Shown in pieces: positions 18,337 through 28,396 of a DNA stretch of 64,000 nucleotides; the stretch's first letter is position 1, and each line of letters opens with the position of its first letter. The notes below the pieces were generated by a model. The model was not told the DNA's origin and made no database searches. It worked only from the letters and a program-made list of their open reading frames with translations. The stretch is from Bacteroides intestinalis (lineage in GTDB: Bacteria > Bacteroidota > Bacteroidia > Bacteroidales > Bacteroidaceae), in NCBI RefSeq assembly GCF_902364365.1, contig NZ_CABJDN010000003.1, forward strand, positions 620,001 to 684,000. The letters are read 5' to 3'. A program made the translations under genes and the position numbers.

Positions 18337-18876
18337 TTATTCAATTTCCAGTTCACCCTTCTTTTCTTTCTCATAATAGTTGGCAAGCAGGGAAATGAAA
18401 CTGCTGATAGCTTCTATTGCTTTCGCAGTTCCTGTAGTAATTTCTTTCTTCTGCAAACGCAGCAACAAAACCCCATATAAGGCTTCGAAACACGTTTCCA
18501 GTTCCGGCTCGTCTTTCTTTCCACTTTTCTGTCGAAGTTCTACGATGAAAGGCAATGCTTTGAAATAAGCTGCACTATAATAAGGATACTTCGGGGATGC
18601 CAGCAATTCGCCGTGCAACTCCGTCAGGTTAATTATAATATTACGATTGATTTGTAAGTGACCATTTTCTTTCACTCCCTCGGTACGCATCATCTCAATC
18701 AGATTGCCGTACCATTCCTCCAAAGCCGTATGCTCTTCTTCCGGATAACGGGAGATTATGTTTTCGCGTATTTTATCGATATCACATCCGTTGGCACGTA
18801 TCAGATCTTCTACTTGCCACATATATATAAGGTATTCCGCGATATTTTTCGCTTTCAATTGTTGCGCTATCTTCAT
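18337..18876 (-). CDS. DUF4924 family protein
   Basis: 179 residues, cytoplasmic and largely helical (starts MKIAQQLKAKNIAEYLIYMWQ). The sequence matches the Bacteroidetes DUF4924 family as I remember it; no function is known. There are no catalytic motifs, signal peptide or membrane segments. It begins 16 bp downstream of the LysE-type gene and precedes rmlD by 68 bp, consistent with one transcript. Confidence 0.75.
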   Translation of the reverse strand: MKIAQQLKAKNIAEYLIYMWQVEDLIRANGCDIDKIRENIISRYPEEEHTALEEWYGNLIEMMRTEGVKENGHLQINRNIIINLTELHGELLASPKYPYYSAAYFKALPFIVELRQKSGKKDEPELETCFEALYGVLLLRLQKKEITTGTAKAIEAISSFISLLANYYEKEKKGELEIE

Positions 18877-18892
18877 GATTCTATGTTTCTTC

Positions 18893-19546
18893 TCAGTAAA
18901 GTGACTCGCCCATCAGCGTAAACACCAACCCGAACACAGACACAACAATGACAATGCCCCCGATTATACGGTTCAATATCCAGATGCCGCGCAGGTTGAA
19001 TTGCGTACGGACTTTATTCACAAAGAAAGTGATGCCAAACCACCACGCCAGTGCTCCCAGCGCAATAGCCAGATATCCGGTAACCGCCTCAAATACCAGT
19101 ACTCCTTCACTGACAAACGCAAAACGAGCAAAGAGACCGATAAACAGGAAGATAATAAGCGGATTGGATAACGTAACGGCAAAAGCAGTAATAAAGTTAT
19201 GAAAATAAGAACCTTTATTGGTAGAGATGGGACGAATAGACTGGACAGGATTACTACGGAACGTATAAATACCAAAAGCTAACAACATGATACTTCCGAA
19301 CAACTGCAAATAAAAGATATTTTTATTGACGTAATCGAATACGAAACTCATTCCATACCCTGTTAACAAGGCATATGCAATGTCGCTTAACGATGCTCCC
19401 AAACCTGTTATGAAACCATACCAACGCCCTTTATTCAACGTACGCTGGATGCACAGCACGCCTACAGGTCCCAACGGAGCAGACACAACTACCCCGATAA
19501 TGAACCCTTTCCATAATATATCGAATATGGTCCTTATCTCAATCAT
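18893..19546 (-). CDS. LysE/RhtB-family amino-acid exporter
   Basis: Inner-membrane exporter, 217 residues with about six hydrophobic segments. The N-terminal GVVSAPLGPVGVLCIQRTLNKG carries the family signature around the first membrane helix (proline-glycine motif then R near residue 34). GLGASLSDIAYAL and NPLIIFLFIGLFA further support the family. The exported substrate is unknown. It is the first gene of the minus-strand run ending in prfC and is divergent from purL. Confidence 0.85.
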   Translation of the reverse strand: MIEIRTIFDILWKGFIIGVVVSAPLGPVGVLCIQRTLNKGRWYGFITGLGASLSDIAYALLTGYGMSFVFDYVNKNIFYLQLFGSIMLLAFGIYTFRSNPVQSIRPISTNKGSYFHNFITAFAVTLSNPLIIFLFIGLFARFAFVSEGVLVFEAVTGYLAIALGALAWWFGITFFVNKVRTQFNLRGIWILNRIIGGIVIVVSVFGLVFTLMGESLY

Positions 19547-19777
19547 GGCTGCAAATATCGGACTTTTTTATGAGATGAACGAATTATGTTAACGTTTTTT
19601 CGACAGTAAGAACCGAGAGAGGCTTTTTTTAGCGACTTTTGGATATCCGGTCCTGATAAGAAACTCTTCCGCCTCATATATATTATTCAGACCTTGAGTT
19701 ATATCATAGCAAGGCATAACTTTTAGCACGATTCATTTTTTTATACCCTTTTACTTCTCTCCCCCAACGATTTTATG
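19547..19777. other. divergent intergenic region upstream of purL
   Basis: Between the LysE-type gene and the purL promoter. AT-rich, no frame or structure recognised, and no consensus -7 box found for the minus-strand gene. Confidence 0.4.
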
Positions 19778-19785
19778 TATCTTTG
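19778..19785 (+). promoter_or_regulatory. purL promoter -7 box and leader
   Basis: TATCTTTG fits TAnnTTTG. The leader of about 95 nt contains a small hairpin (CTCCG / CGGAG, near 19822-19838) and heptamer repeats, but nothing resembling a purine riboswitch. Confidence 0.6.
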
Positions 19786-19851
19786 CGCCATAGAAAAAAA
19801 GCTGGTATTTCCCGTAAATGCGTCTCCGCTTTTCCGGAGTAATCCCAATCG

Positions 19852-19880
19852 CAAAATCGTAAAATCATAAATCGTAAATA
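19852..19880 (+). repeat. ATCRTAA heptamer repeats before purL
   Basis: Three units (AATCGTAA, AATCATAA, ATCGTAA) end 5-6 nt before the purL ATG at 19886. They form an A-rich, unstructured leader where a Shine-Dalgarno would normally be. Confidence 0.65.
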
Positions 19881-19885
19881 TAAGT

Positions 19886-22800
19886 ATGATTCTTTTTTTC
19901 AGAACCCCATCCAAGAGCGTGATGGCCGTAGAATGTGACCACGCACTCACCCAGGCAGAAAGCGACAAACTCTGCTGGCTTTTTGGAGAAGCCACCCCCG
20001 AAAGTGAAGACAACCTGAAAGGACATTTCGTTGGTCCGCGCCGCGAAATGATTACTCCTTGGAGTACGAATGCCGTAGAAATCACCCAGAACATGGGATT
20101 GAATGGCATTACCCGTATTGAAGAGTATTTCCCCGTAAAGGACGAAAATGCTGACCGTGACCCGATGCTGCAACGCATGTACAAAGGTTTGGATCAGAAT
20201 GTATTCACCACCAACCGTAAGCCGGAACCGATCGTCCATATCGAAGACCTGGAAGCTTACAATGAGAAAGAAGGTCTGGCACTCTCTAAAGAAGAGATGG
20301 ACTACCTCAAGAAAGTAGAGAAAGACCTCGGACGTAAGTTGACAGACTCCGAAGTGTTTGGTTTCGCTCAAATCAACTCCGAGCACTGCCGTCACAAAAT
20401 TTTTGGCGGAACGTTCATCATCGACGGTGTGGAACAAGAGTCTTCCCTCTTCCAGATGATTAAAAAGACCACTCAGGAAAATCCGAATAAAATTATTTCA
20501 GCCTATAAAGACAACGTAGCTTTTGCAGAAGGTCCGGTAGTTGAGCAGTTTGCTCCGGCAGATCATTCCAAACCTGATTTCTTCCAGGTAAAAGATATAA
20601 AGAGTGTTATCTCACTGAAAGCTGAAACACATAACTTCCCTACCACAGTTGAACCGTTCAACGGTGCATCTACTGGTACAGGTGGCGAAATCCGCGACCG
20701 TATGGGTGGTGGTAAAGGTTCTTGGCCGATTGCCGGAACTGCTGTTTATATGACTTCTTATCCCCGCACGGACGAAGGACGTCCTTGGGAAGAAATATTG
20801 CCGGTACGCCAATGGCTGTACCAGACTCCGGAACAAATTCTGATCAAGGCATCCAATGGTGCCAGTGACTTCGGTAATAAGTTTGGCCAGCCACTGATTT
20901 GTGGTTCGGTACTTACTTTTGAACATAAAGAAAACGACGAAGTTTATGGTTACGATAAAGTAATCATGCTTGCCGGTGGTGTAGGTTACGGTACAAAACG
21001 TGACTGCCTGAAAGGTGCTCCCGAAGCCGGAAACAAAGTCGTTGTAATCGGTGGTGACAATTATCGTATCGGTTTGGGCGGTGGCTCCGTTTCTTCAGTA
21101 GACACCGGACGTTACAGCAGTGGTATTGAACTGAACGCCGTACAACGTGCCAACGCCGAAATGCAGAAACGTGCCTACAACGTAGTACGTGCCCTCTGCG
21201 AAGAAGAAACTAACCCGGTGGTGTCCATCCACGATCACGGTTCAGCAGGACACGTGAACTGTCTCTCCGAATTGGTGGAAGAATGTGGTGGTTTGATCGA
21301 CATGAGTAAATTACCCGTAGGTGACCAGACTTTGTCAGCTAAAGAAATCATCGCCAACGAAAGCCAGGAGCGCATGGGATTGCTGATTGAAGAAGAAGCT
21401 ATCGAACATGTACGTAAAATAGCTGAACGCGAACGTGCTCCGATGTATGTGGTAGGTGAAACTACCGGCGATCATCGTTTTGCTTTCCAACAAGCTGACG
21501 GTGTACGTCCGTTCGACCTTGCCGTGGAACAGATGTTCGGTTCGTCTCCCAAGACTTACATGATAGACAAAACCGTAGAGCGTCACTACGAAATGCCGAA
21601 ATACGAACAGTCCAAGTTGCACGAATACCTGACGAATGTATTGCAATTGGAAGCTGTTGCCTGCAAAGACTGGTTGACTAACAAAGTAGACCGTTCCGTA
21701 ACAGGTAAGATTGCCCGCCAGCAATGCCAGGGCGAATTGCAGTTACCGCTGAGTGACTGCGGTGTGGTTGCCCTCGACTATCGTGGCGAAAAAGGTATCG
21801 CTACCTCATTGGGACATGCACCACAAGCTGCATTGGCAGATCCGGCAGCCGGTTCGGTACTTTCTGTAAGCGAAGCGTTGACCAACCTTGTATGGGCTCC
21901 TATGGTTGAAGGAATGGACAGCATTTCCCTCTCTGCCAACTGGATGTGGCCTTGCCGCTCACAAGAGGGTGAAGATGCACGCCTCTACACCGCCGTAAAG
22001 GCATTAAGTGATTTCTGCTGTGCACTGCAAATCAACGTGCCTACCGGAAAAGACTCTCTTTCCATGACTCAGAAATATCCCGACGGTAGCAAGGTGATTG
22101 CTCCGGGAACCGTTATTGTTTCGGCAGGCGGTGAAGTATCTGACGTGAAGAAAGTAGTTTCTCCTGTACTGGTAAACAACGAAAAGACAACCATTTATCA
22201 TATTGATTTCAGCTTCGATACATTGAAACTGGGTGGTTCGGCTTTTGCACAGTCATTGGGCAAAGTAGGTGACGAAGTACCTACCGTACAAGATGCCGAA
22301 TATTTCCGCGATGCTTTCCTTGCTGTTCAGGAGTTGGTAAACAAAGGATTGATTCTTGCCGGACATGATATTTCTGCCGGTGGTTTGATTACTACTCTGC
22401 TTGAAATGTGTTTCGCTAATGTAGAAGGTGGTATGGAGATCAACCTCGACAAAATGAAGGAACACGACCTTGTGAAAATTTTGTTTGCCGAAAATCCGGG
22501 TATCGTGATCCAGGTAAGCGACAAGCACAAAGAAGAGGTTAAACAGATATTGGAAGATGCCGGTGTGGGTTATGTGAAAATCGGTAAGCCGACTGACGAA
22601 CGTCACATCCTCGTATCCAAAGACGATGCTACTTACCAGTTCGGTATCGATTATATGCGTGATGTATGGTATTCTACTTCTTACCTGCTCGACCGCAAAC
22701 AATCTATGAACGGCTGTGCTAAAAAGCGCTTCGAAAACTATAAGATGCAACCTCTGGAATTCGCTTTCATGCCTGATTTCAAAGGTAAACTCTCTCAATA

Positions 22801-23590
22801 CGGTATTGATCCGGACCGTCGTACCCCGACAGGTATCCGTGCAGCAATTATCCGCGAGAAGGGTACGAATGGTGAACGCGAAATGGCCTACTCACTGTAT
22901 CTGGCAGGATTCGATGTGAAAGACGTTACGATGACCGACCTTATCAGCGGACGCGAGACACTGGAAGATGTGAACATGATTGTTTACTGCGGTGGTTTCT
23001 CTAACTCCGACGTACTGGGTTCTGCCAAAGGTTGGGCAGGTGCTTTCCTCTTCAACCCGAAAGCCAAAGAAGCTCTCGACAAATATTACGCTCGTGAAGA
23101 TACACTTTCACTGGGTGTTTGTAATGGCTGTCAGCTGATGATGGAACTGAACCTCATTAATCCGGAACACAAGAAGAATGGCAAGATGCTTCACAATGAA
23201 TCGCATAAATTCGAATCCAGATTCCTGGGACTTACCATTCCAACAAACCGTAGTGTAATGTTCGGTTCGTTAAGCGGAAGCAAACTCGGCATCTGGGTAG
23301 CTCATGGAGAAGGAAAGTTCTCTTTGCCTTACGATGAAGATAAATACAACGTAGTGGCTAAATATAGTTATGATGAATATCCTGCCAATCCGAACGGTTC
23401 GGACTACTCCATTGCTGCAATAGCAAGTTCCGACGGACGTCATCTGGCTATCATGCCTCACTTGGAGCGTTCCATATTCCCATGGCAAAACGGTTGTTAT
23501 CCTGCTGACCGTCTGCACAGTGACCAGATTACTCCATGGATGGAGGCCTTCGTCAATGCACGTAAATGGGTAGAAGAAAAGACAAAGTAG
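19886..23590 (+). CDS. purL: phosphoribosylformylglycinamidine synthase, single-chain type
   Basis: Fourth step of purine synthesis: FGAR, glutamine and ATP to FGAM. At 1234 residues this is the long single-chain PurL with the glutaminase fused to the C-terminus. Visible: the substrate segment FAQINSEHCRHKIF, ATP-binding TGGEIRDRMGGGKGS, the repeat half around GHDISAGG, and the class I glutaminase with the nucleophile Cys1079 in GVCNGCQLM and the catalytic His-x-Glu in MPHLERS. Codon use is rich in preferred codons, as for a highly expressed gene. It is monocistronic, with its own promoter and a terminator hairpin. Confidence 0.98.
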   Translation: MILFFRTPSKSVMAVECDHALTQAESDKLCWLFGEATPESEDNLKGHFVGPRREMITPWSTNAVEITQNMGLNGITRIEEYFPVKDENADRDPMLQRMYKGLDQNVFTTNRKPEPIVHIEDLEAYNEKEGLALSKEEMDYLKKVEKDLGRKLTDSEVFGFAQINSEHCRHKIFGGTFIIDGVEQESSLFQMIKKTTQENPNKIISAYKDNVAFAEGPVVEQFAPADHSKPDFFQVKDIKSVISLKAETHNFPTTVEPFNGASTGTGGEIRDRMGGGKGSWPIAGTAVYMTSYPRTDEGRPWEEILPVRQWLYQTPEQILIKASNGASDFGNKFGQPLICGSVLTFEHKENDEVYGYDKVIMLAGGVGYGTKRDCLKGAPEAGNKVVVIGGDNYRIGLGGGSVSSVDTGRYSSGIELNAVQRANAEMQKRAYNVVRALCEEETNPVVSIHDHGSAGHVNCLSELVEECGGLIDMSKLPVGDQTLSAKEIIANESQERMGLLIEEEAIEHVRKIAERERAPMYVVGETTGDHRFAFQQADGVRPFDLAVEQMFGSSPKTYMIDKTVERHYEMPKYEQSKLHEYLTNVLQLEAVACKDWLTNKVDRSVTGKIARQQCQGELQLPLSDCGVVALDYRGEKGIATSLGHAPQAALADPAAGSVLSVSEALTNLVWAPMVEGMDSISLSANWMWPCRSQEGEDARLYTAVKALSDFCCALQINVPTGKDSLSMTQKYPDGSKVIAPGTVIVSAGGEVSDVKKVVSPVLVNNEKTTIYHIDFSFDTLKLGGSAFAQSLGKVGDEVPTVQDAEYFRDAFLAVQELVNKGLILAGHDISAGGLITTLLEMCFANVEGGMEINLDKMKEHDLVKILFAENPGIVIQVSDKHKEEVKQILEDAGVGYVKIGKPTDERHILVSKDDATYQFGIDYMRDVWYSTSYLLDRKQSMNGCAKKRFENYKMQPLEFAFMPDFKGKLSQYGIDPDRRTPTGIRAAIIREKGTNGEREMAYSLYLAGFDVKDVTMTDLISGRETLEDVNMIVYCGGFSNSDVLGSAKGWAGAFLFNPKAKEALDKYYAREDTLSLGVCNGCQLMMELNLINPEHKKNGKMLHNESHKFESRFLGLTIPTNRSVMFGSLSGSKLGIWVAHGEGKFSLPYDEDKYNVVAKYSYDEYPANPNGSDYSIAAIASSDGRHLAIMPHLERSIFPWQNGCYPADRLHSDQITPWMEAFVNARKWVEEKTK

Positions 23591-23617
23591 TTCTGGCTAC
23601 AATTTATAAGTGATGTA

Positions 23618-23650
23618 CAGGCGCAGGTTATAATATACAACTTGCGCCTG
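23618..23650 (+). terminator. hairpin terminator after purL
   Basis: CAGGCGCAGGTT (23618-23629) pairs with AACTTGCGCCTG (23639-23650) with one mismatch, 9-nt loop, followed by TTTCGT. It begins 27 bp past the stop. Confidence 0.7.
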
Positions 23651-23697
23651 TTTCGTCTAAACAATACGAGGTATCGAACACTATTCTTCTACATTCA

Positions 23698-23730
23698 TTT
23701 TGCTTTTATCAAACAAAATGCATATTTTTG
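23698..23730 (+). promoter_or_regulatory. promoter of the chrA-linked HTCS gene
   Basis: -33 TTTG at 23698-23701, 21-bp spacer, -7 TATTTTTG at 23723-23730, leaving a leader of about 39 nt to the ATG at 23776. Confidence 0.65.
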
Positions 23731-23775
23731 CGTTAATTTCACAAAAGCCCCCAACAACAAACGCCCATAACTGTT

Positions 23776-26700
23776 ATGAGAAAACTCGTCCTTTTCTTTA
23801 TATTCACATATTTTTCTGCCCTATGCATCGCCCAAACATATAAATATCTCGGCGTAGAAGATGGCTTAAGTAACCGTAGGGTATACGCCATTCAGAAAGG
23901 GCCGAAAGGTTATATGTGGTTTCTTACGCATAATGGCATCGACCGTTATGACGGAAAAAACTTCAAGCAATACCGGCTCATAGACAGCGAGATAGAGGTC
24001 AATTCTATGTTAAATCTGAGTTGGCTCTATGTTGGCACGGATGGAACACTTTGGGAAATAGGCAAAAAAGGAAGAGTATTCCGCTATGATGCCAAACATG
24101 ACCGCTTCCAGTTAGTATACAAACTACCGGATGAAGTGGTAAAAGGAACACCGACTCCTGTCAGCTACGGTTTTATTGATAGCAACAATGTCATATGGCT
24201 CTGTAACGAAGAGGCATTATACCTCTACGATACAAAAACTGAGAAAACGACCATCATCAAAAACCATATAGGTGAAAGTATTACAGATATCGAACAAATC
24301 GATTCTGAACATTATTTCATTGGCACAGATGTCGGCATACATCATGCCGAATTAAAAAACAATGTTCTTAATCTTTCTCCTTGCAACTGGCTCGACAATC
24401 TGAAGATGCAGGTTAATGAACTATTCCTCCATAAAGAAAGCCGTAAACTTTTCATTGGAACTTTTCAGAAAGGTGTTTATCTGTATGACATGAACATCCA
24501 TCAAGCTATTGAACTGAATGTCGGTTTGAAGGATGTCAGTATTACACGTATCAAAGCTTTCAACGATAAAGAAATCTTAATAGCCACAGATGGTGCCGGA
24601 GTATATAAGCTGAATGTAGATACCTACAAATGTGAGCCCTATATTGTAGCCGACTATAGCAGCTATAATTCCATGAACGGCAACAGCATTTATGATCTCT
24701 ATGTCGATGGTGACCGTATCTGGATGGCAAACTATCCCATCGGCATTACGGTACGTAATAATCAATACACCAGCTATCAATGGATCAAACATTCCATAGG
24801 CAATAAGCAATCACTGATCAATGATCAGGTAAATGCCATCATCGAAGATCATGAAGGAGATTTATGGTTTGCGACCAACAATGGCATCAGCCTATATTCC
24901 ACTAAAAACAAGCAATGGCATTCATTCCTTAGCATATTCGACAATGGGAGTGTAACCAAGAATCACGTTTTTATTTCTTTATGTGAAGTTTCACCAGGCA
25001 TTATCTGGGCAGGTGGATATAGTTCGGGGATTTATCAAATCAACAAAAAACAGATGAGTGTAGGATTCTTCACTCCTTCCACGTTTGGAGATTGTGACAT
25101 TCGTCCCGACAAATACATACGCTCTATAATGAAGGATTCCGACGGGAATATATGGTCCGGTGGTTATTATAACTTAAAACGGATTGACTTTGCCCGTAAA
25201 AACATACGCGCCTATCCGGGATTGAGTGGCATCACGGATATAAAAGAAAAAGATAAGCAACACATGTGGATAGGTACTGCTACAGGTTTGTATTTACTGG
25301 ATACAGAAACCGGCAAGTTTGAGTACATCACGATGCCAATAGAGTCTTTCTATATCAATGCACTTTATCAGTCGGATAATGGCCTGCTGTACATAGGAAC
25401 CAGCAATTCCGGATTACTCATTTATGATCATGAAAAGAAATCTTTCGAGCACTTCCACAAAGACAATTGTCCCTTGATTTCCAACAATATATACAGTATT
25501 CTTTCGGATGGAGAAAAAAGTGTCCTGTTGAGTACGGAAAACAGTCTGACAAGTTATTATCCTGAAGAAAAGGTATTCCATAACTGGACTAAAGAGCAGG
25601 GATTAAAGAGTGATCACTTCAATGCAACATCGGGCATATTGCGCAAGAATGGAGACTTCATTCTTGGAAGTACGGACGGAGCGATAGAATTCCATAAAGA
25701 TATGATGATTCCACGCAACTATAAGTTCCAAATGATATTCAGTGATTTGCGTGTATTTTATCAAACCGTTTACCCAGGTGATGAAGGTTCACCGCTGGAA
25801 GTGGATATAGATGACACCAAAACCTTGAAACTGAAATACAATCAGAATATATTCTCTTTACGGATTTCTGCCATCAACTATGATTATCCATCACTGATTC
25901 TGTATTCATGGAAGTTGGATGGTTTCTACGACGGATGGAGTCGCCCCGAAAAGGATTGCCTGATCCGGTTCACTAACCTAAGTCCCGGAAAATATACTCT
26001 ACGGGTACGTGCCATTTCCAGTGAAGACAGACGAATCGTTCTTGAAGAACGTAATATGGATATTATTATAGAACAACCGATATGGCTTAGTATCTGGGCT
26101 TTACTACTTTATGCTATTGTTATTGCAGCAATTGTTACTATAACTTTACGTGTCATCATCTTACGTAAACAACGAAAAACTTCGGATGAAAAGATACGCT
26201 TCTTTATCAATACAGCGCACGATATCCGTACTCCGTTGACATTGATCAAAGCTCCTTTGGAAGAACTCAGCGAAAAGGAAGATCTGACACCAGGCGGACG
26301 TAGTAATATGAATACTGCCATACGAAATGTGAATGCCCTGCTGCGTCTTACAACTAACCTGATCAACTTTGAACGCGCAGATACTTATTCCAGTGCTTTG
26401 TATGTATCAGAATACGAATTGAGTACATACATGGAAGAAATGATCAATGCTTTCCGTGCTTATGCAGATGTTAAACATGTCAGTCTGACATACGAAAGCA
26501 ACTTCCGCTATATGAATGTCTGGCTCGACAAAGATAAAATGGACTCTATTCTGAAGAATTTGATTTCCAATGCTTTGAAATATACACCGGAAGGTGGTAG
26601 CGTACATATCTTTGCTGCTGAGACTGAAGACAACTGGAGCGTTGAAGTAAAGGATACGGGTATCGGTATTCCGGCTTCCGAACAAAAAAAGCTATTCAGA

Positions 26701-27795
26701 ATGCATTTTCGGGGTAGTAATGCTATAAACTCAAAGGTTACAGGTAGTGGTATTGGTCTCCTACTGGTATGGAAACTCGTCCGTCTGCATAAAGGTAAAA
26801 TTAACTTCAGCAGCACGGAAGGTAAAGGTTCCTGCATTAAGGTTATATTCCCGAAGAAAGAAAAATATTATCGTAAAGCTGTTCACAGTCCGAAGCCGGG
26901 AAGTGAGAAAGTGGTTTATGCAGAATCAGGTGTGCCTAAGAATATTTCTTTAAGTACTGTTTATGATACTGCCAGACAGAAACAACAGCAGAATGGCGAT
27001 CTTCCGAAAATTTTAATTGTAGAGGATAATGACGAACTGAGAGAGTATTTGCGCAATACACTGTCGGATGATTATATCATACAGGTATGTAGTGACGGCA
27101 AGCAAGCACTCGACATAGTAAAAGAGTACATGCCTAACATGATCATTTCGGATATCATGATGCCCGAAATGCGTGGGGATGAATTGTGTCACAGATTGAA
27201 GAATGATATTGAAACATCACATATTCCCATCATATTGCTTACAGCACTGAATAATGATAGAAATATCATTGAAGGATTGAAGACGAGAGCAGACGAATAC
27301 ATTGTGAAACCATTTAATATTGGTATTCTTCGTGCTACGATAGCTAATATCCTTACTAACCGTTCCTTATTGCGCCATAAATATGCCAATCTGGAACTGA
27401 ACGATGAAGAGAGTGACACAGCTTGCATCAACTGTTCCACTGACATTGACTGGAAATTCATTTCTACTGTCAAGAAGAGTGTGGAAGACAATATGGATAA
27501 TAGCTCCTTTACAGTTGATGTACTATGTAACTTACTGAATATGAGTCGCACCAGTTTTTACAATAAAATAAAGGCTCTGACTGACCAAGCCCCAGCAGAT
27601 TATATCCGACTGATACGCCTGAAACGTGCCGCCCAGTTACTGAAAGAGCAACAGCACAGTATAACTGAGGTCGCCGAAATGACGGGATTTAGTGATGCGA
27701 AGTACTTCCGTGAAGTATTTAAAAAGCATTTCAACGTCAGTCCAAGTCAATATGCGAAACAGAAAGAAGAAGATAATAATGATAAGATGAAATAA
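23776..27795 (+). CDS. hybrid two-component system (HTCS) regulator linked to chromate transporter genes
   Basis: Sensor-activator of 1339 residues. A signal peptide (ending near CIAQ) precedes Reg_prop propeller repeats (GYMWFLTHNGIDRYDG, DLWFATNNGISLY), a Y_Y_Y domain, a membrane helix near residue 765-795, HisKA with His815 (NTAHDIRTPLTLI), HATPase (KNLISNALKYTPEG), a receiver with Asp1126 (IISDIMMPEM) and an AraC HTH (ITEVAEMTGF). It ends with tandem stops (TAATAA) and the next ATG follows four bases later, so it shares an mRNA with two chromate-transporter-like genes. No PUL lies next to it, unusual for an HTCS with a propeller sensor. All phosphotransfer residues are present. Confidence 0.95.
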   Translation: MRKLVLFFIFTYFSALCIAQTYKYLGVEDGLSNRRVYAIQKGPKGYMWFLTHNGIDRYDGKNFKQYRLIDSEIEVNSMLNLSWLYVGTDGTLWEIGKKGRVFRYDAKHDRFQLVYKLPDEVVKGTPTPVSYGFIDSNNVIWLCNEEALYLYDTKTEKTTIIKNHIGESITDIEQIDSEHYFIGTDVGIHHAELKNNVLNLSPCNWLDNLKMQVNELFLHKESRKLFIGTFQKGVYLYDMNIHQAIELNVGLKDVSITRIKAFNDKEILIATDGAGVYKLNVDTYKCEPYIVADYSSYNSMNGNSIYDLYVDGDRIWMANYPIGITVRNNQYTSYQWIKHSIGNKQSLINDQVNAIIEDHEGDLWFATNNGISLYSTKNKQWHSFLSIFDNGSVTKNHVFISLCEVSPGIIWAGGYSSGIYQINKKQMSVGFFTPSTFGDCDIRPDKYIRSIMKDSDGNIWSGGYYNLKRIDFARKNIRAYPGLSGITDIKEKDKQHMWIGTATGLYLLDTETGKFEYITMPIESFYINALYQSDNGLLYIGTSNSGLLIYDHEKKSFEHFHKDNCPLISNNIYSILSDGEKSVLLSTENSLTSYYPEEKVFHNWTKEQGLKSDHFNATSGILRKNGDFILGSTDGAIEFHKDMMIPRNYKFQMIFSDLRVFYQTVYPGDEGSPLEVDIDDTKTLKLKYNQNIFSLRISAINYDYPSLILYSWKLDGFYDGWSRPEKDCLIRFTNLSPGKYTLRVRAISSEDRRIVLEERNMDIIIEQPIWLSIWALLLYAIVIAAIVTITLRVIILRKQRKTSDEKIRFFINTAHDIRTPLTLIKAPLEELSEKEDLTPGGRSNMNTAIRNVNALLRLTTNLINFERADTYSSALYVSEYELSTYMEEMINAFRAYADVKHVSLTYESNFRYMNVWLDKDKMDSILKNLISNALKYTPEGGSVHIFAAETEDNWSVEVKDTGIGIPASEQKKLFRMHFRGSNAINSKVTGSGIGLLLVWKLVRLHKGKINFSSTEGKGSCIKVIFPKKEKYYRKAVHSPKPGSEKVVYAESGVPKNISLSTVYDTARQKQQQNGDLPKILIVEDNDELREYLRNTLSDDYIIQVCSDGKQALDIVKEYMPNMIISDIMMPEMRGDELCHRLKNDIETSHIPIILLTALNNDRNIIEGLKTRADEYIVKPFNIGILRATIANILTNRSLLRHKYANLELNDEESDTACINCSTDIDWKFISTVKKSVEDNMDNSSFTVDVLCNLLNMSRTSFYNKIKALTDQAPADYIRLIRLKRAAQLLKEQQHSITEVAEMTGFSDAKYFREVFKKHFNVSPSQYAKQKEEDNNDKMK

Positions 27796-27799
27796 TAAC

Positions 27800-28348
27800 A
27801 TGAATATTTACCTCGAGGCATTCGGCCTCTTTTCTAAGATAGGACTCTTTACTATAGGAGGCGGCTATGCCATGGTGCCATTGATAGAAGAAGAAATTGT
27901 AGACAAACGGAAATGGATTGCCAAAGACGATTTCATTGACTTACTCGCCATTTCCCAATCAACCCCAGGCATTCTTGCAGTTAACATTTCTATTTTCATC
28001 GGATATAAGTTAAGGGGGATTCGCGGAAGCATAGTTACCACTTTAGGTACTATACTACCGTCATTCTTCATAATTCTTGCCATTGCGTTATTCTTCCATA
28101 ACTTCAAAGATAATGTCATTGTTGAACGTATCTTTAAAGGTATTCGTCCGGCGGTAGTTGCATTGATCGCCGCTCCTACATTCAGTATGGCAAAATCAGC
28201 CAAGGTAAACCGTTACAATATCTGGATACCAGTCGTATCAGCATTGGTCATCTGGCTACTGGGCTTCTCCCCTATTTGGGTAATTATCATTGCCGGTGTG
28301 GGAGGATACTTGTACGGACGGCTGCGCCGTCCGAAAGTTGAGAGTTGA
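27800..28348 (+). CDS. chrA: chromate transporter family protein, first half-size subunit
   Basis: Inner-membrane protein of the CHR superfamily, 182 residues, about five or six hydrophobic segments. Signature parts: FSKIGLFTIGGGYAMVPLI near the N-terminus and AISQSTPGILAVNISIFIGY. It is a half-size (single CHR domain) form, which occurs in pairs that insert with opposite topology. It starts 4 bp after the HTCS stop. In Bacteroides these proteins may carry an anion other than chromate; the substrate is not shown. The symbol is by family only. Confidence 0.85.
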   Translation: MNIYLEAFGLFSKIGLFTIGGGYAMVPLIEEEIVDKRKWIAKDDFIDLLAISQSTPGILAVNISIFIGYKLRGIRGSIVTTLGTILPSFFIILAIALFFHNFKDNVIVERIFKGIRPAVVALIAAPTFSMAKSAKVNRYNIWIPVVSALVIWLLGFSPIWVIIIAGVGGYLYGRLRRPKVES

Positions 28349-28361
28349 GAGCTGGCTGCGC

Positions 28362-28390
28362 ATCATAAATTATAAATCATAAATCATAAT
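28362..28390 (+). repeat. ATCATAA heptamer repeats before the second chrA gene
   Basis: ATCATAAATTATAA and two further ATCATAA units fill the 48-bp gap before the ATG at 28397, leaving only six bases. Confidence 0.6.
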
Positions 28391-28396
28391 TTCCCC

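Noticed and set aside
19739..19885. Purine riboswitch in the purL leader
   Set aside because: Only a 5-bp hairpin is seen; no conserved purine aptamer junction bases.
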